Source of the DNA: Gemmatimonadota bacterium
Lineage (GTDB): Bacteria > Gemmatimonadota > Gemmatimonadetes > Longimicrobiales > Gaopeijiaceae
Direction: 5' to 3'
DNA length: 6,319 nt
NCBI GenBank assembly: GCA_018678395.1
Contig: JAHHMJ010000489.1
Location: forward strand, 1 to 6,319
The translations under genes and the position numbers were made by a program. The notes under the pieces were generated by a model, which was not told the DNA's origin, did no database searches, and saw nothing but the letters and a program-made list of their open reading frames with translations. Positions 1-5,388 of this stretch are shown one piece after another. Numbering within the stretch: position 1 is the stretch's first letter; every line of letters begins with the position of its first letter.

Positions 1-328
1 GGATTCCCCCACCCGCCTGCGCGGTCTCCTCGTACGAGCGTCCCCGAAGGCGCGCGACGAACTCGTCCGCGCGGTCGCCCCCGAAGACCGCGTGCGTGTG
101 GCAGTCGATGAGCCCGGGGGTGATCCAGCGGCCGGGCACGCTCCGGACCTCGTCGGCGATCTCCTCGGGGGGCGCGGGCAGGTCGACCAGGCCGCCCACC
201 CACACGATCTGCCCATTCCGTACGCCGAGCGCCGCGTCCCTCAGCGCGCCCCACGGGCCGGGTCGCCCCGGATCGAAGGTGGCCAGGTGGCCGCCGATCC
301 AGACGGTGTCCCAACGAAGGTCGTCCAT
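1..328 (-). CDS. hutI: Imidazolonepropionase, N-terminal part (runs off window)
   Basis: HutI hydrolyses 4-imidazolone-5-propanoate to N-formimidoyl-L-glutamate, the third step of cytoplasmic histidine degradation. I translated 109 residues by hand from the ATG at 328. They read as a typical amidohydrolase-superfamily start: a small beta domain (about residues 8-70), then ITPGLIDCHTH (69-79) with the metal-binding His77-x-His79 pair. Next comes VFGGDRADEF (81-90) and SYEETAQAGGGI (98-109). The run GLIDCHTH, FGG-R, SYEE, AGGGI is the HutI signature and separates it from other amidohydrolases. The full protein is usually about 400 residues, so roughly the last three quarters lie to the left of the window. 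No clear Shine-Dalgarno precedes the ATG, but this start gives an N-terminus of normal length for the family. No other hut gene is visible. The family call is strong; only the exact start is uncertain. Confidence 0.93.
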   Translation of the reverse strand, partial: MDDLRWDTVWIGGHLATFDPGRPGPWGALRDAALGVRNGQIVWVGGLVDLPAPPEEIADEVRSVPGRWITPGLIDCHTHAVFGGDRADEFVARLRGRSYEETAQAGGGI

Positions 329-438
329 GATGGGAAGATCGACTGCGCACTGCCCCGGGCCAACCTGCGGGCGGTAGCCGGGCGACCAGCCGGCGGGATA
401 GATTGCGCTGCCTCGGTTCTTCCTCGATCCTGTCCCAC
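329..438. other. Divergent spacer between hutI and the Arg-rich reading frame
   Basis: This 110-bp stretch is bounded by the hutI start on the minus strand and a possible small plus-strand gene. It should hold the hutI promoter. I see only weak AT-richer material around 398-406 (gatagattg), which could act as a -10 element on either strand. No convincing -35 partner, operator or riboswitch is visible. I find no small gene in it. Confidence 0.4.
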
Positions 439-690
439 ATGACGCCGATTCAACCCACCCCGCAGGATCACTGGCCGGAGCGCGACCGCCGCGCACGCGA
501 TCGTCGACGCCTCACCGACCGGCGTGAAGGTGTGGGACGCCGCCATCGGATTCGACGGCAGCGGGCGCATCGGGTTCCGGTCGAGCGCCGCAGTGGACGG
601 GATCGGCGGGCCGGACCCGCCCGCCGATCGGGCGATGAGCGTCGAGCCGCCCACGACCGCCGGCGGCCCGGAGGACCGCGGCGGCTCTGA
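439..690 (+). CDS. Possible Arg-rich DRR-repeat small protein, 83 aa
   Basis: The frame starts at ATG 439 with MTPIQPTPQDHW. It then becomes extremely Arg-rich, with recurring RR, DRR, GRR and ERR groups such as ERDRRARDRRR and ERRSGRDRR. Roughly a third of the residues are Arg, with many Asp and Glu, so it is highly charged and probably disordered. It has no signal peptide, membrane helix or known fold. I recall similar short 'DRR' proteins, or DRR linkers ahead of PilZ-type domains, in GC-rich bacteria; their function is unknown. Context is favourable: it fits between divergent hutI (110 bp away) and the convergent lipoprotein gene (11 bp between stops). Against it, there is no visible Shine-Dalgarno, third-position GC is only moderately high, and Arg-rich frames arise easily in GC-rich DNA. 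It may be a real gene or a chance frame. Confidence 0.42.
   Translation: MTPIQPTPQDHWPERDRRARDRRRLTDRREGVGRRHRIRRQRAHRVPVERRSGRDRRAGPARRSGDERRAAHDRRRPGGPRRL
601..629. repeat. 10-bp perfect inverted repeat (hairpin)
   Basis: The arm gatcggcggg at 601-610 is exactly complementary to cccgccgatc at 620-629, leaving a 9-nt loop. It lies inside the Arg-rich frame and about 70 bp beyond the lipoprotein stop on the minus strand. There is no T-run on either side, so it is not a standard intrinsic terminator. It could still be a transcript 3'-end stem for the minus-strand unit, or simply a GC-rich coincidence. Confidence 0.6.
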
Positions 691-701
691 GACAGTGGGC
701 T

Positions 702-1184
702 CTAGGCCGTCGTCCCCGGGTTCTTTGCGTAGACGAGCACCATCCCCACGTTGTCCATGGTGAAGGTGTCTCCCTCGATCGTCCCCGTCGTGACGCCGGC
801 GCCCTCCCACCTCATGGTCAGCGTGACGCCGTCCCGCGTGTAGGCGGCGTCCACCGCACGTGTGATCCGTTCGCCGCTCGGGGCCTCGAAGACCGTTCGG
901 CTCGAGCAGGTGCCGTCGGCCCGGATCACGAACGACCCCTCGAGCACGCTCAGCGTGACCCCCTGGTTGTTGGTGATGGATCCGGGGATCGACACGCCGT
1001 TGATGGTGATCGCGGTGTAGGAGCCGACGATCGACGCGCCGGCCTCGGGGACCGCCGGCGCTTGCGATTCGGGCTGGGGCGCGGCGCAGGCCGAGAGGGC
1101 GCCCAACACGACGAGGGCGGCCCCCAGAGCCCGCTTCGGGTCGGCGCTCACCACCCATTTCGTGGGGACGGTTCGTTCGCACAT
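702..1184 (-). CDS. Small secreted lipoprotein with lipocalin/META-like repeat
   Basis: This is a 160-residue predicted lipoprotein. Residues about 18-32 form a hydrophobic signal segment ending in the lipobox LSAC, with Cys33 as the likely lipidated residue. A Pro/Ala/Gln-rich linker follows (34-48). Residues 53-153 form a beta-rich domain: GSYTAITINGVSIPG, then SFVIRADGTC, then alternating hydrophobic strands, ending in MVLVYAK. The order (YxxxxINGxxxP, FxxxADGT, closing hydrophobic strand) resembles uncharacterised lipoproteins I know from Gemmatimonadota, with an overall look of lipocalin-like or META-type small barrels. No enzyme motif is seen. The ATG at 1184 is chosen because GGGAG lies 6 nt upstream; a start at 1247 would overlap the preceding gene and bury the signal peptide. 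It follows the beta-helix gene by 14 bp, so co-transcription and a shared envelope role are likely. Its ligand is unknown. Confidence 0.85.
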   Translation of the reverse strand: MCERTVPTKWVVSADPKRALGAALVVLGALSACAAPQPESQAPAVPEAGASIVGSYTAITINGVSIPGSITNNQGVTLSVLEGSFVIRADGTCSSRTVFEAPSGERITRAVDAAYTRDGVTLTMRWEGAGVTTGTIEGDTFTMDNVGMVLVYAKNPGTTA

Positions 1185-1190
1185 CGTCTT

Positions 1191-1195
1191 CTCCC
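1191..1195 (-). promoter_or_regulatory. Shine-Dalgarno deciding the lipoprotein start
   Basis: On the minus strand this reads GGGAG, 6 nt before the ATG at 1184. It sits inside the 14-bp gap after the upstream stop, which argues for translation of the lipoprotein from the same mRNA as the beta-helix gene. Confidence 0.75.
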
Positions 1196-1198
1196 GGT

Positions 1199-4100
1199 TC
1201 AATTCACGACCAGGGTCGCCGTCTCGCCGTGCGTGAGCCCCTCCCATTCACCGGTGACCTGGAGGTCATAGGTGACGGGGTTCGGTTCACTGGGACCCGT
1301 GCCGTCGTCTCCGCACGCCACCGTGCCGAGTGCGACGGCTCCCACGAGTGCGGCGGCCACGGCCGGGAGCCGACGCCGTCGCTTCGCGGGCAGGAGGGCC
1401 AGGCCGAGGCCTGCGGCCAGCACGAGAGTCCATCCCCACCATCCGCTCACCGCGGCCCGCAGTGTGGACGGCGTCACGATCGTCATCGTGGTCGTGGCCG
1501 ATTGGTCTCCGGGGATCAGCTCGGGTTCGGCGAAGGTGCACATCGAACCGGCCGGACCGCCCGAGCAGTCCAGTTCGATGGCGTCGGTGAATGGCCCGCC
1601 GACCGTCGAGACCGTCACCTGGTAGGTCGCCGTGCCACCGGCCTGGATGGTCTGGCGGGCGGGCGAGATCGCGATGGTGAAGTCGGCCAGCGCAACGCAG
1701 GCACCGAACTCGGAGGTGTTCCCCGCCCCGTCGGTCGCCGTCGCGCTCAGGTGCGTCGTGGCCGCCACGGGGATGGCGATGCTGGCGTCGCCATCGGCCG
1801 CGCTGGTGATCTGCACGGTCCCGAGGGGAACCGCTCCCTCACCGTAGCCCGAGGCGTCACACTGGTCGTTGCCGAAGAACTCGAAGGTGTACGGCTCGTT
1901 GGCGAGGCCGTCGAACATCAACGCCTTCGCCATGACGCCGCCGCCGCCGTCCGCAACGCCCATGACCACGGGGTGGTTCAGGCGTCCGTTGGGCCCCGTG
2001 TCCACGTCGCCGGAGTCGTTGTCGTTGACCCCGTCCGGGTGGATGTCGATTCCCAATTGCCCATTGCCGTGGATGGCGTTGCCGATGATCTGGTTGCCGA
2101 CGCTTCCCGCATCGTCGATCCGGATCCCCTCGGAACCGTTGTGGGCGATGGTATTCCCCAACGCCGCATCCGGACCGCCGATGACGTTGTCGTACGCATC
2201 CCCGTACAGGTGGATGCCCATGGCCGCGTTGCCCAACGCGCCATCGGACACGTTCACACCGATACGATTGCCCAGGATCGAGGTCCCGGTGGCCCCGGCC
2301 CCGATCTGGACGCCGACCGTGTTGCCGGAAATGACGTTGCCGGCACCTCCCGCCCCTCCGATGCGGGTGTCCACCGCGCCGTTCACCCAGATCCCGATGC
2401 TATTGCCGACTGCGGCGATGCCGGCGGCGTCGGTCCCGACCAGGTTCCCCTCGATGAGGGTCGCCGTCCGCCCCGCGGCGATGTCGATCCCCATGTTGGC
2501 GTTTCCCGAGATCAGATTGCCCTCACCGGCGGCGGAGCCACCGATCTGGGTCTCGGGGGCGAAGAGCAGCACACCCGTGTCGTTCGAGAGGGCTGCATCA
2601 CCTGAGATGTTCGTACCGATGTAGTTGCCCTGGATGACGTTCCCCGTCGAGGGATCCCCGACGATCATGATGCCGGCCCCCGTGTGACCGGAAATGACGT
2701 TCCGGGCTCCTTGACCCGCCGAGCCGATGAAGTTGTCGGGCGTGTCCTGTATGAACACACCCCCCTCTGCGTTGCCGAGAGCGGCGGCTCCGTCCGCGGT
2801 CAGGCCGATGAGATTGCCTTCGAGCAGGTTGTCGGTGCCGCCCCAGAGGTGGACTCCCCAGGCGCCATTTCCAGACGTGAGGTTCCCCTCGTGCGTGCCC
2901 GGACCACCGATCCACGTTCTCGTGGCCCCGTCCACGTAGATCCCGTCGGCGGCGTTGGGCAGCGCCTGATCGCCGTTCAGGGTGACCCCGACCCAGTTGC
3001 CCTGGACCACGTTCGCGTCGGACAGGCTCCCCAGGATGAGGATGCCCGAGCCCCCGTTGCCCGAGACCAGATTGCCGGCGCCCTGTTGGGGCCCACCCAC
3101 CAGGGTCCCGGAGGCGTCGATCACGAAGATGCCGGCCTGCCCGTTTGCAACCGCGCTCTGCCCGGAGGCATCGGTGCCGACCCAGTTGCCCTGCACCAGG
3201 TTGTTGGTCGCGAGGGCGCCGTTCACGGTCACCCCCTCCCGCAGATTGCCGGAGACCAGGTTTCCGGTGCCGGAAGCGAAGCCGCCCACAGTGTTGCTGG
3301 GTCCGTAGACCACTACGCCGAGGTCGTTGGGAACCGCGGAAGTGCCGGCTGCGTCCGTCCCGATGTAGTTGCCGATCACATGGTTCATCGTCGCGCCCGC
3401 GTCCCACAGCGTGACGCCCTCCCGGTTGCCCGAGATGACGTTCCGATCGCCAGGCGTGGTCCCACCGATGACGTTGTTCGGAACGTTCAGGACGAATACA
3501 CCGACGTCGTTGGGCAGGGCCTGATCCCCGAGCGCCCGTAGACCGATCAGGTTTCCGGCCACGACGTTCCGCTGCGCGTCGGAGGCGCCGATGGTCACGC
3601 CGTTTCCGTCGTTTCCGGCGATGACGTTGCCCTGCCCCGGAGCGCTACCACCAACCCAGTTGTCGGGTGCGAGCAGGAGGACGCCGATTCCGTTGGGGAT
3701 CGCCGACGTCCCCGTGACGTCGGTGCCGATGTAGTTCCCCGTGATCTGGTTGTAGGTCGCGAGGACGCCGACGATCGTCACACCTTCGGTGTTGCCCGAG
3801 ATGATGTTCCGCTCGGCCGGGGTCGAGCCCCCGATGCGATGATCGGAAGATCCCTCGATGACCACGCCCGCCTGACCGTTTCCCCGACCGACGGTCCCGG
3901 TGACGTCGGTACCGATGAAGCAGCCCTCCACCACCGTGCGGGTGGCCTGGGTGCCCAGGTAGAGCCCGGCGAAGGCGAATCGGTTCACCGCGAGGCCGCG
4001 GATGACGTTGTCCGGGCCGGCCACGTTCAAGCCGTGGACGGCGCCAGCCAGCGAGCCGTCGAGCTCGATCAGCGGCGTCCCGAGATACCCGGGCTCCGTC

Positions 4101-4402
4101 GTACCGTCGATCGTCAACGGGCCAACCACGTCGGGCAGCAGGCCCAGAGGCCGGATCGTATGCGGCCCCGGCCCGGCGATGTCGAAGGCGACGACCCCGT
4201 CGACGACGGCGTTCGCCTCCTGAATCGCCTCACGGAGACTGCAATGGACGACGGTACATGCGCCGTCGTCCGCGTCACTGGTGGTGTTGACGGTGAACGT
4301 CTGCGCGGGTGCGCCGGACGCCAGCAGCGCGAGGAGGACCGTCGGGAGGGGGGCGGCGCGCAACCAGTCGTTCAGCACCCCGGCCGTCGTGCGGCCGAAC
4401 AT
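1199..4402 (-). CDS. CSLREA-type secreted right-handed beta-helix protein, 1067 aa
   Basis: This is a large envelope or exported repeat protein with no demonstrated activity. A Sec signal peptide spans residues 1-33, with likely cleavage after APA. Next is the start domain FTVNTTSDADDG...CSLREAIQEAN (36-64), the signature of the CSLREA N-terminal domain. Residues about 125-785 are a right-handed parallel beta-helix of around ten supra-repeats of 61-63 residues (GNxIGTDxxGxxAxxN, then IGG, then GNxISGN). These resemble NosD/PbH1-type coils. Residues 808-902 match the domain that often closes such proteins (EFFGNDQCDASGYGEG, TATDGAGNTSEF). Residues 907-978 look like an Ig-like sandwich with Cys946 and Cys955. 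The tail has a hydrophobic segment (988-1005), KRRRR, a second one (1012-1029) ending at Cys1030, and a final strand-rich piece. Similar proteins are often surface adhesin-like or carbohydrate-related; that role is inference here. GGGAGG 4 nt before the ATG supports this start. Confidence 0.93.
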   Translation of the reverse strand: MFGRTTAGVLNDWLRAAPLPTVLLALLASGAPAQTFTVNTTSDADDGACTVVHCSLREAIQEANAVVDGVVAFDIAGPGPHTIRPLGLLPDVVGPLTIDGTTEPGYLGTPLIELDGSLAGAVHGLNVAGPDNVIRGLAVNRFAFAGLYLGTQATRTVVEGCFIGTDVTGTVGRGNGQAGVVIEGSSDHRIGGSTPAERNIISGNTEGVTIVGVLATYNQITGNYIGTDVTGTSAIPNGIGVLLLAPDNWVGGSAPGQGNVIAGNDGNGVTIGASDAQRNVVAGNLIGLRALGDQALPNDVGVFVLNVPNNVIGGTTPGDRNVISGNREGVTLWDAGATMNHVIGNYIGTDAAGTSAVPNDLGVVVYGPSNTVGGFASGTGNLVSGNLREGVTVNGALATNNLVQGNWVGTDASGQSAVANGQAGIFVIDASGTLVGGPQQGAGNLVSGNGGSGILILGSLSDANVVQGNWVGVTLNGDQALPNAADGIYVDGATRTWIGGPGTHEGNLTSGNGAWGVHLWGGTDNLLEGNLIGLTADGAAALGNAEGGVFIQDTPDNFIGSAGQGARNVISGHTGAGIMIVGDPSTGNVIQGNYIGTNISGDAALSNDTGVLLFAPETQIGGSAAGEGNLISGNANMGIDIAAGRTATLIEGNLVGTDAAGIAAVGNSIGIWVNGAVDTRIGGAGGAGNVISGNTVGVQIGAGATGTSILGNRIGVNVSDGALGNAAMGIHLYGDAYDNVIGGPDAALGNTIAHNGSEGIRIDDAGSVGNQIIGNAIHGNGQLGIDIHPDGVNDNDSGDVDTGPNGRLNHPVVMGVADGGGGVMAKALMFDGLANEPYTFEFFGNDQCDASGYGEGAVPLGTVQITSAADGDASIAIPVAATTHLSATATDGAGNTSEFGACVALADFTIAISPARQTIQAGGTATYQVTVSTVGGPFTDAIELDCSGGPAGSMCTFAEPELIPGDQSATTTMTIVTPSTLRAAVSGWWGWTLVLAAGLGLALLPAKRRRRLPAVAAALVGAVALGTVACGDDGTGPSEPNPVTYDLQVTGEWEGLTHGETATLVVN
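2054..3928 (-). repeat. Tandem coding repeats of about 183 bp (beta-helix supra-repeats)
   Basis: About ten degenerate in-frame units each encode roughly 61 residues with the landmarks GNxIGTDxxG, AxPNxxGV, IGG, GNxISGN and GVxI. I counted three consecutive units at exactly 61 residues and one at 63. Short DNA stretches recur: ccgatgtagttgcc appears near 2617 and 3358, with a near-copy near 3726. Each unit probably makes two to three turns of the helix. The units are diverged, so this is an old duplication series, not a recent array. Confidence 0.85.
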
Positions 4403-4406
4403 GGTG

Positions 4407-4412
4407 CCTCCC
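4407..4412 (-). promoter_or_regulatory. Shine-Dalgarno for the beta-helix gene
   Basis: On the minus strand this reads GGGAGG, followed by CACC and the ATG at 4402. The spacing of 4 nt is slightly short but usable. It supports translation beginning at the signal-peptide-encoding ATG. Confidence 0.7.
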
Positions 4413-4509
4413 GGACTGAAGCGGGATGCCGTCGCAGAAACGATCTGGACGGCTACGCTGACTACACGAATCTAGCGTCGGCGGGTGCGGCCGCGTAGCC
4501 GATACACGG

Positions 4510-4539
4510 TTGTCGACCGGGTCCCGGCGAGGCTATCCT
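4510..4539 (+). promoter_or_regulatory. Candidate sigma70-like promoter for the caspase-fold-like gene
   Basis: ttgtcg at 4510-4515 and tatcct at 4534-4539 are separated by 18 nt and resemble -35 and -10 boxes. They would give a leader of roughly 35-40 nt before the ATG at 4584. The call is from consensus likeness only. The matching minus-strand promoter for the beta-helix gene should also lie in 4403-4583, but I could not single one out. Confidence 0.35.
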
Positions 4540-4542
4540 CGC
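4527..4542. repeat. Inverted repeat overlapping the candidate -10 box
   Basis: gcgagg (4527-4532) and cctcgc (4537-4542) are perfect complements around a 4-nt ctat centre. The repeat covers the candidate -10 element. It could be an operator half-site pair or a small hairpin. A 6-bp arm is short enough to occur by chance in this GC-rich DNA. Confidence 0.4.
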
Positions 4543-4583
4543 GCCTCCACCGCTCGACCTCCTTCACACGAAGACGGCCGCCC

Positions 4584-5264
4584 ATGAGTCTCCGCATCAT
4601 CTGGATCCCCTGGACCGAGGCCGAGGCCGGCGAGTTCATCGAGCGGTCGGACCAGTGGAACGAGGTCTCGCAGAAGACCTTCCACATCATCACCTACGCT
4701 CCGGGTACCACGCACGACGTGCTGGATGGTCTCAAGGATGGGTCCATCTACATGCGGGGACACGGCATGCCGGGGAATCCATCGGTCACGACCCGAGGAA
4801 AGGCGCTGCACATCCACCATTCCATCGAACGCCTGATCGAGATGGGCCTGGACGTTCAGTTCGCCGGGAAGATCAAGTTCTACAGCTGCTACAGCGCAGT
4901 GGACAGCGTACAGAAGATGCGGGACGAGTACGTACAGGTCCCCAAGCTGAAGCTCGGGCCCCTCGAGTTCGGCTCGAAGTTCGCGACTCGCACCGTCGAC
5001 AAGGGCATCTTCGAGGGGTCGAGGGACTGCCTCGCCAAGCGGGGGGCCGCCTACTTCCGGGGCAAGGGCTTCACCCGCTGTGTCTTTCAGGGGTACCCCG
5101 GACCCCTGTCCGGGAAGATGGAACTCAAGACGGACGAAGAGCTGGCGACGGGCCACTACCGCAAGCACTGCCTCCAGATCGATTTCAACCAGGGGGCCCC
5201 GGTGAGTCGAAGCGGGATCGAGAGCGTGGGTCGGCGCGCCAGCAAGGATCGGGTGAACTTCTAG
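4584..5264 (+). CDS. Uncharacterised protein with caspase-fold-like layout, 226 aa
   Basis: I do not recognise a named family. The 226-residue protein has no signal peptide or membrane segment, so it is probably cytoplasmic. It alternates hydrophobic strands with helices: LRIIWIPW (3-10), TFHIITYAPG (32-41), SIYMRGHG (54-61), KIKFYSCYSA (96-105) and FTRCVFQGYPG (163-173). A strand ending in His-Gly (His60-Gly61), followed about 42 residues later by one ending in Ser-Cys-x-Ser (Cys102), is the arrangement of the catalytic dyad in clan CD cysteine peptidases. For comparison, legumain His148/Cys189 and caspase-1 His237/Cys285 have similar spacing. The last 20 residues are basic and polar, probably a flexible tail. 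The ATG at 4584 is chosen because the upstream in-frame extension is only an Arg-rich translation of the spacer, although no good Shine-Dalgarno precedes either start. Protease activity is inference; it could also be a non-catalytic Rossmann-like domain. Confidence 0.85.
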   Translation: MSLRIIWIPWTEAEAGEFIERSDQWNEVSQKTFHIITYAPGTTHDVLDGLKDGSIYMRGHGMPGNPSVTTRGKALHIHHSIERLIEMGLDVQFAGKIKFYSCYSAVDSVQKMRDEYVQVPKLKLGPLEFGSKFATRTVDKGIFEGSRDCLAKRGAAYFRGKGFTRCVFQGYPGPLSGKMELKTDEELATGHYRKHCLQIDFNQGAPVSRSGIESVGRRASKDRVNF

Positions 5265-5307
5265 GGGGCCCACGACCCCAGGGGACGCGTCCTGCGCGCC
5301 ACTTGCG

Positions 5308-5324
5308 CTCGCCTTGCCGGCGAG
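5308..5324. repeat. Hairpin in the spacer between the two plus-strand genes
   Basis: ctcgcc (5308-5313) pairs with ggcgag (5319-5324) around a 5-nt loop. No T-run follows. It lies 43 bp after the upstream stop, in the 124-bp spacer 5265-5388, so it may weaken read-through, but it is not a convincing intrinsic terminator. Apart from the ribosome binding site at 5378-5382 I see nothing else in this spacer. Confidence 0.4.
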
Positions 5325-5377
5325 AGCACTAGTTCAGAGGACCGTTCTCGGGCCCGGTAGTCGCCCATCCAGGCAGT

Positions 5378-5382
5378 GGAGG
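5378..5382 (+). promoter_or_regulatory. Shine-Dalgarno deciding a GTG start
   Basis: GGAGG lies 6 nt before the GTG at 5389. This favours the GTG over the in-frame ATG at 5314, which has no such site and would place an extra 25 residues ahead of the signal peptide. Confidence 0.8.
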
Positions 5383-5388
5383 TGCGCA

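Noticed and set aside
241..1182. 313-codon minus-strand open frame overlapping the lipoprotein and hutI
   Set aside because: It starts at a GTG two bases from the lipoprotein ATG in another frame, runs across two supported genes and the spacer, and gives an Arg-rich product without domain features. The overlapping frames have clear signal peptide and HutI motifs.
1202..1330. Possibility that the second hydrophobic segment (residues 1012-1030) is a separate small lipoprotein gene
   Set aside because: It is in frame and continuous with the beta-helix gene, with no start codon backed by a Shine-Dalgarno just before it. An internal tail is simpler.
1229..2605. Long plus-strand open frame (458 codons) opposite the beta-helix gene, with companions in the same frame at 2684-3541 and 3839-4498
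   Set aside because: It is the codon-register antisense of the real gene. In GC-rich DNA, TTA, CTA and TCA codons are rare on the sense strand, so this frame stays open. Its product is Arg/Asp/Val/His-rich with no fold, and its apparent repeats only mirror the sense repeats.
2598..3407. 269-codon same-strand frame within the beta-helix gene
   Set aside because: It is an out-of-frame Arg/Gly/His-rich reading of the repeats on the same strand. The in-frame product is a coherent beta-helix.
2054..3928. Regular spacing considered as a CRISPR-like or non-coding satellite array
   Set aside because: The period is about 183 bp, a multiple of three, the units are diverged, and they encode a well-known beta-helix pattern.
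4533..5273. 246-codon minus-strand open frame opposite the caspase-fold-like gene
   Set aside because: It is codon-register antisense. The plus-strand product has ordered strands and motifs; this one is a compositional mirror.
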